Of a stretch of DNA of 64,000 bases, positions 41,318 to 50,528 are shown piece after piece (the stretch's first letter is position 1; every line of letters starts with the position of its first letter). The notes under the pieces were generated by a model. The model saw only the letters and a list, made by a program, of their open reading frames with translations, was not told where the DNA came from and searched no databases. The stretch spans positions 1-64,000 of the forward strand of contig NZ_SWJE01000009.1 in assembly GCF_005144415.1 (NCBI RefSeq), read 5' to 3'. The position numbers were made by a program, and so were the translations under genes. Origin of the DNA: Trinickia terrae. Lineage in GTDB: Bacteria > Pseudomonadota > Gammaproteobacteria > Burkholderiales > Burkholderiaceae.

Positions 41318-42421
41318 ATGCACTTTCCCTATCAACTCGAAGCGCGCACCACGCCGTCACGCAAGATGCAGCTCGCGGTGCCGCTGATCGCCGCGCTGCT
41401 CACGCTCGCGATCGGCTTCCTGATCTTCGGCCTCGTCGGCAAGGACCCGGTCGACGCGATGCACGCGTTCTTCATCGAGCCGCTGTCGAGCATCAACGGC
41501 TGGTCCGAGCTGCTGCTCAAGGCCTCGCCGCTGTGCCTGATCGGCCTCGGGCTCGCGATCGGCTATCGCGCGAACGTCTGGAACATCGGCGCCGAAGGGC
41601 AGATGCTGCTTGGCGGCATCGCGGCGAGCGGCGTCGCGATCTACTTCGACCAATCGGCGGGCTGGTGGATTCTCGCGCTGATGATGCTCGCGGGCGTCGC
41701 GGGCGGCATGGTGTGGGCGGCGATTCCCGCATTCCTGAAGAGCCGCTTCAACACGAGCGAGATCCTGACGAGCCTGATGCTCACCTATGTCGCGACGCAA
41801 CTGCTGATCTACCTCGTGAGCGGCCCGTGGCGCGATCCGCAAGGGATGAACTTCCCGCTCTCGGAGATGTTCTCGGGCGATGCGCTCTATCCGGCCTTCG
41901 GCGGCGACTGGCACTGGAAATTCCTGCGCGGCACGCGGCTGAACGCATCGATCTTCCTCACGCTCGCCGCGATTCCGCTCGTCTGGCTCTTTATCCGCAA
42001 GAGCTTTGCGGGGTACCGGATGAACGTCGGCGGGCTCGCGCCGCTCGCGGCGCGCTATGCGGGCTTCTCTGACAAAAAGACGATCTGGATGTCGCTGCTC
42101 ATCAGCGGCGGCTTCGCGGGGCTCGCCGGGATGGGCGAGATCGCGGGGCCGATCGGGCAACTGCAGGCGACGTGGTCGCCGGGTTACGGGTTTACGGCGA
42201 TCATCGTCGTGTTCGTGGGGCGGCTGCATCCGGTCGGCATCGTGCTCGCCAGCCTGTTGATGGCGCTGCTGTACCTCGGCGGCGAAGCGGTGCAGACCTC
42301 GCTGCAGTTGCCGCAGGCGCTGAGCGGCGTGTTCCAGGGCCTGCTGCTGTTCTGCCTGCTCGGCGCGGACCTGTTCGTCAACTACCGCGTGCGCCGCAGG
42401 GCGAGCGCGGCGGCGCACTGA
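41318..42421 (+). CDS. ABC transporter permease 1, nucleoside/purine type
   Basis: A 367-residue BPD_transp_2 permease with about 9-10 hydrophobic helices and the motif GYRANVWNIGAEGQMLLGGI near residue 80, characteristic of YufP-like nucleoside permeases. SRFNTSEILTSLMLTYVATQ is also typical. It follows the ATPase gene by 81 bp and precedes the second permease by 73 bp. Confidence 0.92.
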   Translation: MHFPYQLEARTTPSRKMQLAVPLIAALLTLAIGFLIFGLVGKDPVDAMHAFFIEPLSSINGWSELLLKASPLCLIGLGLAIGYRANVWNIGAEGQMLLGGIAASGVAIYFDQSAGWWILALMMLAGVAGGMVWAAIPAFLKSRFNTSEILTSLMLTYVATQLLIYLVSGPWRDPQGMNFPLSEMFSGDALYPAFGGDWHWKFLRGTRLNASIFLTLAAIPLVWLFIRKSFAGYRMNVGGLAPLAARYAGFSDKKTIWMSLLISGGFAGLAGMGEIAGPIGQLQATWSPGYGFTAIIVVFVGRLHPVGIVLASLLMALLYLGGEAVQTSLQLPQALSGVFQGLLLFCLLGADLFVNYRVRRRASAAAH

Positions 42422-42494
42422 GACGGCCACGCGCGGCCCACGGCGCACACGCAATCGATACGACACGCAGACACACAAAGCAGATTTCAGACAC

Positions 42495-43424
42495 ATGGAC
42501 ATTCAACAAGCCAGCACGCTCGCCTCGACCGCCGTCATCGCCGCGATTCCGCTGATGCTCGCGGGCGTCGGCGAGCTCGTCACCGAAAAGTCGGGCGTGC
42601 TCAACCTCGGCGTCGAAGGGATGATGCTGATGGGCGCCGTCAGCGGCTACGCCGTGACCGCCATCACCGGCAGCCCTTGGCTCGGCGTCGCCGCGGCGAT
42701 CGCGGCCGGCGTCGCGATGGCGCTGCTGTTCGGCTTCCTCACGCTGACGATGCTCGCCAACCAGGTCGCGACAGGGCTGTCGCTGACGATCTTCGGCATC
42801 GGTCTGTCGGCCTATGTCGGCAAGCCGTATACGTCGGCGGCCGTGCGCGAGACGATCGGCGTCTGGCCGATTCCGGGCCTCTCGCACATTCCCGTGCTCG
42901 GCCCCGCGTTCTTCAGCCTGACGCCGCTCGGCTATCTCGCCTTCGCGATGTTCGGCGTGGTCGGCTGGTTCCTCTATCGCACGCGCGCGGGGCTCGTATT
43001 GCGATCCGTCGGCGAGTCGCCGCAGGTCGCGCACTCGGTCGGCTTTCCGGTGATCGGCGTGCGCTACGGCGCGGTGCTGTTCGGCGGCGGCATGGCCGGG
43101 CTCGCGGGCGGCTACTACTCGATCGTCTATCTGCATCTTTGGCAGGAGCAGCTGACCGCCGGCTACGGCTGGATCGCGCTCGCGCTCGTGGTGTTCTCGA
43201 CGTGGCGGCCGGGGCGTCTCTTGATCGGCTCGCTGCTGTTCGGCGCGGTGATGGGCCTGCAGTTCTACGCGCAGGCAATCGGCGTGCCGGTGCCGACGCA
43301 ATTTCTCGCGATGCTGCCGTATCTCGCGACCGTCGTCGTGCTGGCGGTGATCTCGCGCAATCCGAACACGATCAAGCTCAATGCGCCCGCGTCGCTCGGC
43401 AAGCCGTTCTTCGCAACGAGCTGA
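42495..43424 (+). CDS. ABC transporter permease 2, nucleoside/purine type
   Basis: A 309-residue BPD_transp_2 permease with about 8 helices and the matching motif GELVTEKSGVLNLGVEGMML near residue 27 (YufQ-like). It forms the heterodimeric channel with permease 1. The binding-protein gene follows after 76 bp. Confidence 0.92.
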   Translation: MDIQQASTLASTAVIAAIPLMLAGVGELVTEKSGVLNLGVEGMMLMGAVSGYAVTAITGSPWLGVAAAIAAGVAMALLFGFLTLTMLANQVATGLSLTIFGIGLSAYVGKPYTSAAVRETIGVWPIPGLSHIPVLGPAFFSLTPLGYLAFAMFGVVGWFLYRTRAGLVLRSVGESPQVAHSVGFPVIGVRYGAVLFGGGMAGLAGGYYSIVYLHLWQEQLTAGYGWIALALVVFSTWRPGRLLIGSLLFGAVMGLQFYAQAIGVPVPTQFLAMLPYLATVVVLAVISRNPNTIKLNAPASLGKPFFATS

Positions 43425-43500
43425 GCGCCTGCTCTTACCATTTAGTCCCTTTCGTTTTGTTCACCCATCGCACATCAATCACACGACCAGGAGAATTTCG

Positions 43501-44586
43501 ATGAGAAGAAAAATGCTGACCACCTTCGCCGCCGCGGCGCTCGCGCTCGCCGGCGCGCTTGCGCCGGCCGCGCAGGCCGCGGATGCGCCGAGCGTGGCGT
43601 TCGTCTACCTCGGCAACCCGGGCGACGCCGGCTGGACCTTCGCGCACGATGCGGGCTCGAAGGAAGCGGAGGCGAAGTTCGGCAGCAAGATCAAGGTCAC
43701 GCGCGTCGAGAACGTGCCCGAGTCGGCCGACTCGGAGCGCGTGTTCCGCGATCTCGCGAGCAAAGGGAATAAGGTCATCGTCGGCACGAGCTTCGGCTAT
43801 CAGGATTTCGAGCTGAAGGTCGCGAAGGACTTCCCCGATGTCGTGTTCCTGCACGCGACCGGCTACAAGAAGGGGCCGAACTTCGGCACCTACGACGTGC
43901 GGATGTATCAGGGAGCGTACCTCGCGGGCGTCGTGGCGGGCTACGTGACGAAGACGAATACGCTTGGCTTCGTGGCGTCGGTGCCGATTCCCGAGGTCGT
44001 GCGCAACATCGATGCCTACACGCTCGGCGCGCGCTCGGTGAATCCGAAGATTCATACGAAGGTTATCTGGATCAACAGCTGGTTCGATCCGGGCAAGGAA
44101 AAGCAGGCCGCCGAAACGCTGATCGGGCAGGGCGCCGACGTGCTCCTGCAGAACACCGATTCGAGCGCGACGCTCGCCACCGCCTCCGAGAAGCACGTGC
44201 ACGCGTTCGGCTGGGACTCGGACATGAAGAAGTTCGGGCCTGACGCGCACCTGGGCTCGGTGGTCGGGCACTGGGGCGTCTATTACACCGCCGCGATCCA
44301 GCAGGTGCTCGACGGCAAGTGGACGAACGCGCCGGTCTGGTGGGGGATTCCGCAAAAGGCCGTCAATCTCGAAGACCTGAACTCGGCGGCGATCCCGGCC
44401 AACGGGCAGAAGGACGTGGCCGCGAAGCGCGACCAGATCGCGAGCGGCAAGTGGGACGTGTTCACGGGCCCGATCAAGGATCAGTCGGGCGCGGAGAAGG
44501 TTCCGGCGGGCAAGACGCTGGCCGATCCGGAGCTGCAGCGGATCAACTGGTACGTCGAAGGCGTCGACGGCGCGCTGCCGAAGTAA
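43501..44586 (+). CDS. BMP-family periplasmic binding protein (nucleoside/purine)
   Basis: A 361-residue exported protein of the basic-membrane-protein (PnrA/Bmp) family. The signal peptide spans about residues 1-26 (cleavage after AQAA). Mature motifs: VAFVYLGNPGDAGWTFAHDA, IVGTSFGYQDF and GAYLAGVVAGYVTKTNTLGF. AGGAGA precedes the ATG. This family binds nucleosides or purines; with the urate-to-glyoxylate genes next door it probably delivers a purine or a related ureide. Confidence 0.92.
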   Translation: MRRKMLTTFAAAALALAGALAPAAQAADAPSVAFVYLGNPGDAGWTFAHDAGSKEAEAKFGSKIKVTRVENVPESADSERVFRDLASKGNKVIVGTSFGYQDFELKVAKDFPDVVFLHATGYKKGPNFGTYDVRMYQGAYLAGVVAGYVTKTNTLGFVASVPIPEVVRNIDAYTLGARSVNPKIHTKVIWINSWFDPGKEKQAAETLIGQGADVLLQNTDSSATLATASEKHVHAFGWDSDMKKFGPDAHLGSVVGHWGVYYTAAIQQVLDGKWTNAPVWWGIPQKAVNLEDLNSAAIPANGQKDVAAKRDQIASGKWDVFTGPIKDQSGAEKVPAGKTLADPELQRINWYVEGVDGALPK

Positions 44587-44598
44587 GCGCGCGTCTTT

Positions 44599-44628
44599 CA
44601 GGGGCTGGCGCGCTTGCGCCGGCCCCTG
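44599..44628. terminator. Hairpin between BMP gene and dodecin gene
   Basis: A 13-bp stem, CAGGGGCTGGCGC/GCGCCGGCCCCTG with one G-T pair and a 4-base loop, occupies the 49-bp gap between two convergent stops. There is no U-tract; it is probably a shared termination hairpin. Confidence 0.55.
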
Positions 44629-44635
44629 GCGTCGA

Positions 44636-44845
44636 TCAATCGTCGATGCGCAATCCCACCTTGATCGTCACCTGCCAGTGAACGACCTTGTCGTTCTCGA
44701 TATGGCCGCGCGTATCGGTGACCTGGAACCAATGTAAATTTCGCAGCGTTTTCGATGCTTTCGCGATCGCGCAGCGAATCGCGTCGTCGCTCGATTGCGT
44801 CGACGAGCCGGTCAGCTCGATCTGCTTGTAGACGTGGTCGCTCAT
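44636..44845 (-). CDS. Dodecin (flavin-binding small protein)
   Basis: A 69-residue dodecin-family protein, [20 protein letters not shown] through [13 protein letters not shown] to [11 protein letters not shown]. Dodecins assemble into hollow 12-mers that store flavins; the Trp in HWFQV is the expected flavin-stacking residue. A strong AAGGAGA site precedes ATG 44845. It stands alone, in a genome region rich in flavoenzymes. Confidence 0.92.
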   Translation of the reverse strand: MSDHVYKQIELTGSSTQSSDDAIRCAIAKASKTLRNLHWFQVTDTRGHIENDKVVHWQVTIKVGLRIDD

Positions 44846-45026
44846 GGTCGTCTCCTTTCTCTTCCTTCCTGGTGAATGACCCTTCGATTCTCGAACAAGT
44901 ATAGGCACTGCTCGGTGTGACGCCGCCCATAGCGCCAACGGCATGCCTGCCGGCGGCGCGATCGGTATGATGAGCGCGCTGCCGGGCGAAGCGGTCGCGG
45001 GCAGTCCATGAAGTCGAGGAGTCGAA

Positions 45027-45911
45027 ATGGACATTGGATTTTGCGGGCCCGGCCTGATGGGCGCGCCGATGGTTCGGCATTTGTTGCGCGCGGGCCATAC
45101 GGTGTGGGTCTGGAACCGGACGCGCGCGAAAGCGCAAGCGCTCGTGGCTGACGGCGCGCATGCCGTCGATACGCCGCGCGAGCTGGTGTCGCGCGTGGAA
45201 GCGGTGTTCCTGTGCGTCTCGGACGCGCATGCGGTCGAAGAGGTCGTCTTCGGCCTGGGCGGCGTGATCGGCGAAGACACGGCCGACGCCGGCGCGAGCC
45301 GCGTGCGCTGGATCGTCGATCATTCGAGCATCCCGCCTTCGGCCACGCGCCTCTATGCCGAGCGCGCCGCGGCAGCGGGCGTGGGCTGGGTCGACGCGCC
45401 GGTCTCGGGCGGCGTGCCGGGCGCCGAGGCGGGCACGCTCGCGGTGATGGCGGGCGGCGCGGCCGACGATGTCGCCGCTGTCACGCCGGCGATCCGTGCC
45501 TACGCCGCGCGCGTCACGCACATGGGCGAGGCGGGCGCGGGACAGACGGCGAAGCTGTGCAACCAGGCGATCGTCTCCGCGACGATCGCGGCGATCGCCG
45601 AAGCGGTGAATCTCGCGCAGCTCTCCGGCATCGATGCGGCGCGCCTGACGGAGGCGCTCGCGGGCGGCTGGGCGGACTCGACGCTGCTGCAGACTTTCGT
45701 GCCGCGCATGACGGGCGCGCAGCTTGCGCCGATCGGCGCGCTGAAGACGTATCAGAAGGATGTCGACACGGTGGCCGACGCCGCCCGCGAGGTCGGCGCG
45801 GCAATGCCGGTGGCGGGGGCGGTGCAGCAGGTGCTGCGGCTGGCGGGGGCGATGGGGCTCGCGGACGCGGACTTCGCCGCGTTCATCGACGTGGTGCGGC
45901 CGCGGCGCTGA
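45027..45911 (+). CDS. NAD(P)-dependent 3-hydroxyisobutyrate-dehydrogenase-family oxidoreductase
   Basis: A 294-residue beta-hydroxyacid dehydrogenase. The N-terminal dinucleotide site is [20 protein letters not shown], the substrate-binding motif is [20 protein letters not shown] and the catalytic Lys sits in [11 protein letters not shown]. Relatives act on 3-hydroxyisobutyrate, tartronate semialdehyde or glyoxylate-like compounds. A role in reducing glyoxylate-derived tartronate semialdehyde made by the purine cluster is possible, but a glyoxylate carboligase gene is not seen, so this is speculation. Confidence 0.88.
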   Translation: MDIGFCGPGLMGAPMVRHLLRAGHTVWVWNRTRAKAQALVADGAHAVDTPRELVSRVEAVFLCVSDAHAVEEVVFGLGGVIGEDTADAGASRVRWIVDHSSIPPSATRLYAERAAAAGVGWVDAPVSGGVPGAEAGTLAVMAGGAADDVAAVTPAIRAYAARVTHMGEAGAGQTAKLCNQAIVSATIAAIAEAVNLAQLSGIDAARLTEALAGGWADSTLLQTFVPRMTGAQLAPIGALKTYQKDVDTVADAAREVGAAMPVAGAVQQVLRLAGAMGLADADFAAFIDVVRPRR

Positions 45912-45931
45912 AGCGCCGGCAGGCCGTCACG

Positions 45932-46369
45932 TCAACGGAACGAACGCGGCGCCGCGTCTCCCGCATCCTGGCGGCGCACCCCGCGCCGCGTCGTGCTCGC
46001 GCCGAATTCCGGCAGGATCCGCGCCCGCGCGCGGCTCGCGAACACGAGAAAGCCGAACCCGTTCGCCTCGTACCAGTACCCGCCGTTCTCGAGCCCGTCG
46101 AGCGGCTGCTCGAGCGCGTTGGCGATCGACTCGATGCAGCGGCGGTGCAGTTCCTCGATGGCCGGATAGGGCGGCTGTGCGCCGCGCACGCTGCACAGCA
46201 GCACGTCGAGCCCCGGCAGCACATGGGCATAGAGAACCGGTTCGTCTTGTGCACGCGCCCGCGCGATCTTCGTATCGAGCTGGCTGAACGGCTTGAAGTG
46301 ACGCAGCACCGCGAGGAACGACTCCTCGTTGTCCACTCGCACACGCCGACGCTTTTTCGGGAAGGACAT
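45932..46369 (-). CDS. Protein of unknown function with basic N terminus
   Basis: A 145-residue soluble protein starting MSFPKKRRRVRVDNEES, with a globular middle (LYAHVLPGLDVLLCSV, ALEQPLDGLENGGYWYEANG) and an Arg-rich C terminus. I do not recognise a family. The same frame stays open for a long way upstream, but that part is antisense to the kinase gene. ATG 46369 is chosen because protein-like sequence begins there; its ribosome site is weak. Confidence 0.6.
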   Translation of the reverse strand: MSFPKKRRRVRVDNEESFLAVLRHFKPFSQLDTKIARARAQDEPVLYAHVLPGLDVLLCSVRGAQPPYPAIEELHRRCIESIANALEQPLDGLENGGYWYEANGFGFLVFASRARARILPEFGASTTRRGVRRQDAGDAAPRSFR

Positions 46370-46819
46370 AAAAATTCGCCTGAAAAAGGATTGCAAGAAA
46401 CACATCGTCCTCATGCGACCACTCCCGGCTTCGCGCGCCGCACGTCGATCTTTTATAGCATACGAAAATGGCGGATTCACGGTGAATCGACGTCTTGCCC
46501 GCGCGTTCCGAAACACTCGCACGCTGCTGCCGAATCGCTGCGGTTCGCGCTCCCTGCTGTATTCGGCGTGTGTCTCAATAATAGGCCCGAGTTTCGTCCG
46601 CGTGCGCTCCGACGACACAAAAAAGCCATCTTTCTGTACGGCGTCGCTTCTTCGGGCTCCGTTGTAATATCTCAAAACTGACCCGATAATGGGCCGGTCC
46701 GGGCTCGCGCGCGCTGTTATCAAGCATTTTCGCGGCGTCCGGCGAGGCCTCGCGGCTGTGCTTCGCCGACCCGCGGGCGGCACCGGCCCGGCGCGAGTCA
46801 AGAGAGTTGCCAACGGCAC
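46370..46819. promoter_or_regulatory. Divergent region with nested inverted repeats
   Basis: A 450-bp gap between the unknown minus-strand gene and the histidine kinase gene, without a gene. Two nested perfect dyads are present: ACGTCGAT (46442-46449) with ATCGACGT (46486-46493), and inside the right part GATTCAC-G-GTGAATC (46474-46488). An A/T-rich TTTTATAGCATACG lies between the outer arms. They are candidate regulator sites; no regulator is known. Confidence 0.4.
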
Positions 46820-48460
46820 ATGAAACTGTTCACCAAGGGTTTGTTGTTGATCGCCGTGCCGAGCATCGTCGAGCTTGCGCTGCTCGGCGTTCTGTTCGAA
46901 ACGCAGGGGCAGGCGGCGCAGGCCGCGCTGTGGGCCTCGCGCAGCAAGCAGGTGCTCTACCAGGCTTCCACGATCATGGACCCGCTGCTGCGCCAGGCCT
47001 CGCGCCTGCGGGCCGCCATCATCGTCGACGACGCGTCGTTCATCGACAAGCACGCAGTCTGGATCGACATCAACGACCGGCTCTCGCAACTGCAAAGCCT
47101 CGTCGCCGACAACCCCTTGCAGCTCGATCGCGTGCGGCGCATGCGGGAGGCGGTCGACCTTTACCGGGCGCAGACCAGCCAGGTCTACGAGGCGCTTTCC
47201 GGCGGCGGGCACCCGATCGTGCTGGCGGCCTTCGAGGGCACGCCGCTGCCGCCGCAGATCCAGGTGTTTCGCCAGCAGCTCGACGCCTTCGTCGCCGAAG
47301 AGTCGCGGCTTGACGGCGAGCGCAGCGCGGCGCTTGCGGCCACGCGCGAAGAGCAGCGCGATGCGCTGATCGCGGCGCTGGCGGGCTCGATGCTGATTTG
47401 GGCGCTGGCCGCGCTTGCACTGGCGGGCAACATCGGGCGGCGGCTCGCCGCGCTGACGGCCAAGGCCGAGCGCCTGGGGCGCAGCCAGCCGCTCGGCACG
47501 CCGCTTTCGGGCGACGACGAGATCGCGCAGCTCGATGCGGTGCTGCACCAGACCAGCAAGCGGCTGCGCGATGCGGAGCACGAGCAGGCGGCGCTCAAGG
47601 AGAAGCTCGAGGCGCGCGCAGAGGAGCTGACGCGCGTGAACGGCGACCTGCGCCAGCAGACGCAGGACAATGAGATGTTCATCTACAGCGTGTCCCACGA
47701 TTTGCGCTCGCCGCTCGTGAACCTGCAGGGGTTCTCGCGCGAGCTGCAGGTATCGTGCGATGAATTGCGCTCGACGCTCGATGCGGCGCAATTGCCGCCT
47801 CATGACCGCGACCGCCTCGCGCGAGTGCTCGACGGCGACTTGAGCGAGTCGCTGTATTTTCTGCGCACCGCCGTGGCGCGCTCGGCGTCGATCATCGACG
47901 CGCTGTTGCGCATTTCGCGCGCAGGCCGGCTCGAATACCAATGGCAGCGCGTGAACGTGGCGCGCGTCGTCGAGCAGGTCGTGCAGCGTGCGCAGCCGGC
48001 AATTGCCGAGCGTGGCGCCGTGATCGGCGTGGGCGAGCTGCCGTTGGCCTGGGGCGACCCCGGTGCGATCGAGCAGATTTTCGGGCATCTGATCGGCAAC
48101 GCGCTCAACTATCTCGATCCGGCGCGGCCCGGCCGCATCGAGATCGGCGCGCTTGCCGCGCCCGAGGGCGCGTCCGGCGAAGGCAGGGAGGGTGGCGAGC
48201 CTGCATTGGATGCGCCCCCGCTGCGCACCTACTTCGTGCGCGACAACGGGCTCGGCATCCCGGAAGCCTGCATGCCCAAGATGTTCAACGCGTTCCAGCG
48301 CCTGCACGGCGACGTTGCGAAGGGGGACGGCATCGGCCTCGCGCTCGTGCGCCGCATGACCGAGCGGCATGGCGGGCGCGCCTGGGTCGAATCGATCGAA
48401 GGGGCCGGCGCGACGTTCTTCGTGTCGCTGCCGGAGCAGCCGCTGCGGGGGGCGTCATGA
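46820..48460 (+). CDS. Sensor histidine kinase with CHASE3-like sensor
   Basis: A 546-residue membrane kinase: TM1 at about 7-26, a helical extracytoplasmic CHASE3-like region, TM2 at about 184-203, HAMP, coiled coil, HisKA (MFIYSVSHDLRSPLVNLQGF, H293) and a HATPase with DNGLGIPEACMPKMFNAFQR and GDGIGLALV. It has no receiver of its own. The next gene encodes a protein that starts with a receiver and is the obvious phosphorylation partner. A second ATP-domain loop carries a Gly/Glu-rich insert near 455-470. Confidence 0.92.
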   Translation: MKLFTKGLLLIAVPSIVELALLGVLFETQGQAAQAALWASRSKQVLYQASTIMDPLLRQASRLRAAIIVDDASFIDKHAVWIDINDRLSQLQSLVADNPLQLDRVRRMREAVDLYRAQTSQVYEALSGGGHPIVLAAFEGTPLPPQIQVFRQQLDAFVAEESRLDGERSAALAATREEQRDALIAALAGSMLIWALAALALAGNIGRRLAALTAKAERLGRSQPLGTPLSGDDEIAQLDAVLHQTSKRLRDAEHEQAALKEKLEARAEELTRVNGDLRQQTQDNEMFIYSVSHDLRSPLVNLQGFSRELQVSCDELRSTLDAAQLPPHDRDRLARVLDGDLSESLYFLRTAVARSASIIDALLRISRAGRLEYQWQRVNVARVVEQVVQRAQPAIAERGAVIGVGELPLAWGDPGAIEQIFGHLIGNALNYLDPARPGRIEIGALAAPEGASGEGREGGEPALDAPPLRTYFVRDNGLGIPEACMPKMFNAFQRLHGDVAKGDGIGLALVRRMTERHGGRAWVESIEGAGATFFVSLPEQPLRGAS

Positions 48461-48517
48461 TGCGGGCTCGCGTGCGCGGCGTGCAGCAAGAACAATGAAC
48501 TCAACGATAAGACCAGC

Positions 48518-50506
48518 ATGACCGACGAAGTCTCCATTCCCGAGCCTGCTCATGTGCTCGTCGTCGACGACGACGAGGGCATCCTGCGGCTCGCGCGCAA
48601 ATCGCTCGAGCGCGCCGGCTGCCGCGTGTTCGCCTGCGCGAGCGTGAACGCCGCGCGCGATTGCATCGCAAACGACGCGCCCGATCTGCTCGTGCTCGAC
48701 TATCAGCTGAACAGCGCCGAAACGGGGCTCGACTTTTTCCGCCGCCTGCGCGCGGAAGGCGTGCGGCTGCCGGCGATCCTCGTCACCGGCTTCGCCGACG
48801 AATCGCGCGTGATCGAGGCGCTGCGCGCGGGCATCTCCGATGTCGTGCCGAAGTCCGAGGGCTATCTCGACTATCTGCCCGAGGCGGTCGAGCGCGTGCT
48901 CTCGCAGCTGCGCATGCAGCGCGCCTCGCAGGAGGCCGCGCTGCTGCGCGAGCGCGGGCTGTTCTACCGGAGCTTGTCGGAGGCGCTGCCGCACCTCGTG
49001 ATGACCTTCGATGCGAGCGGCGACTGCGACTTCCTCTCGACGCAGTGGTGCAAGTACACGGGTCTCGACGCCGATCTGCTGCGCGGCCTCGCCTGGCTCG
49101 ACGCCGTGCATCCCGACGATCGCGACGAGATTCGCCGGACCTGGCTCGATACGGTGCGCATGGACGCGTCGGACTACCGCCACGAGCTGCGCATCCGTTC
49201 GCGCAACAGCGAGTACCGCTGGTTCGACGCGCACATCGTCGCGGTGCGCAGCGCGAGCGGCCGCGTGAGCAAATGGTTCGGCAGCTGCACCGATATCCAT
49301 CCGCAGCGCGAGGCGATCGAAGACCGCGAGCGCATCTTGGCGGCCGAGCAGGCCGCGCGCCAGTCGGCCGAAGAGGCGAACCGCGCGAAAGACCGCTTCC
49401 TGGCAATGCTCTCGCACGAGCTGCGCACGCCGCTCACGCCGGTGCTGGCCGGCACGCGCGTGCTCGAGCTCATGACGAACCTGCCCGACGCCGCGCGCTC
49501 GAGCGTCAAGATGATCCGCCGCAACATCGAGCTCGAGGCGCGCCTGATCGACGACCTGCTCGATCTCACGCGCGTCGCGAACGGCAAGCTGCGGCTGTCG
49601 CTCGAGACGGTCGACGTGCACGAGGTGATCGACGCCGTGCTCGACCTGTTTCGCAGCGAGATCCAGGTCAAGCAGCAGGACGTTCAGGTCGACAAGCGCG
49701 CGGAGAATCACCACGTGCTCGCCGATCGCGCGCGCCTGCAGCAGATGCTCTGGAACCTCGTGCGCAATGCCGCGAAGTTCACGCCCGATGGCGGCCACAT
49801 CTACGTGCGCACGCGCGACGGCCGCATGCAGCTCGAGATCGAGATCGAGGACACGGGCATCGGCATTGCGCCGGAGCAGATCGGCAAGCTCTTCAACGCG
49901 TTCGAGCAGGGCAGCCAGACGATGACGCAGCAGTTCGGCGGGCTCGGTCTCGGGCTCGCGATCACGAAGGCGCTGACCGACGTGCATGGCGGCACAGTGA
50001 GAGCGGCGAGCCCGGGGCCGCACTGCGGCGCGACCTTCACGATCACGCTGCCGACCGCGCCCGCGCCGGCGCGCGAGCCGGCGCCGGCGGCGCCCGCCGA
50101 GCGGCGCGCCGAAGAGCGGCTGGTGGTCCTCTTGATCGAGGACCACGAGGACACTGCCGAGGTGATGGCGCAGCTCATTCGCGGCCTCGGCCACGACGTG
50201 ACGGTGGCGGGGCGCGTGTCGGACGCGCTGGCGGCGGCGCAGAGCGTCGTGTTCGACCTGATCGTGAGCGACGTGGGCCTGCCCGACGGGACCGGGCTCG
50301 ATTTCATCGGCGCGTTCCGCGCACGCTCGCAGGCGCCGGCGGTCGCGCTGACCGGCTTCGGCACCGACGAAGACGTGCGGCGCTGCCTCGCGGCCGGCTT
50401 TACGTCGCACCTCACGAAGCCCGTGAACTTCATGCAGCTCGAAGAGGTGATCCAGAGCGCGGCCAATGCGAAGGCGCAGGGGATGAACGGCGCTGCGCCC
50501 GTGTGA
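48518..50506 (+). CDS. REC-PAS-histidine kinase-REC hybrid signalling protein
   Basis: A 662-residue cytoplasmic protein: receiver 1 (D61, K112), PAS (about 145-262), HisKA (FLAMLSHELRTPLTPVLAG, H300), HATPase (NLVRNAAKF, DTGIGIAPEQIGKLF, GGLGLGLAI), a Pro/Ala linker, then receiver 2 (VSDVGLPDGTGLDF, TKPVNF). It probably takes phosphate from the upstream kinase and passes it on; no DNA-binding output is present in either gene. The start is 57 bp after the upstream stop. Confidence 0.92.
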   Translation: MTDEVSIPEPAHVLVVDDDEGILRLARKSLERAGCRVFACASVNAARDCIANDAPDLLVLDYQLNSAETGLDFFRRLRAEGVRLPAILVTGFADESRVIEALRAGISDVVPKSEGYLDYLPEAVERVLSQLRMQRASQEAALLRERGLFYRSLSEALPHLVMTFDASGDCDFLSTQWCKYTGLDADLLRGLAWLDAVHPDDRDEIRRTWLDTVRMDASDYRHELRIRSRNSEYRWFDAHIVAVRSASGRVSKWFGSCTDIHPQREAIEDRERILAAEQAARQSAEEANRAKDRFLAMLSHELRTPLTPVLAGTRVLELMTNLPDAARSSVKMIRRNIELEARLIDDLLDLTRVANGKLRLSLETVDVHEVIDAVLDLFRSEIQVKQQDVQVDKRAENHHVLADRARLQQMLWNLVRNAAKFTPDGGHIYVRTRDGRMQLEIEIEDTGIGIAPEQIGKLFNAFEQGSQTMTQQFGGLGLGLAITKALTDVHGGTVRAASPGPHCGATFTITLPTAPAPAREPAPAAPAERRAEERLVVLLIEDHEDTAEVMAQLIRGLGHDVTVAGRVSDALAAAQSVVFDLIVSDVGLPDGTGLDFIGAFRARSQAPAVALTGFGTDEDVRRCLAAGFTSHLTKPVNFMQLEEVIQSAANAKAQGMNGAAPV

Positions 50507-50528
50507 CTGATGCGGCTGATTAAAGCGG

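Noticed and set aside
45932-48370. 812-codon minus-strand frame as one large protein
   Set aside because: Only the last 145 codons are protein-like; the rest is antisense to the histidine kinase gene.
48457-48498. 13-codon ORF between the two kinase genes as a gene
   Set aside because: Too short and low-complexity (MMRARVRGVQQEQ); kept only as a possible coupling device.
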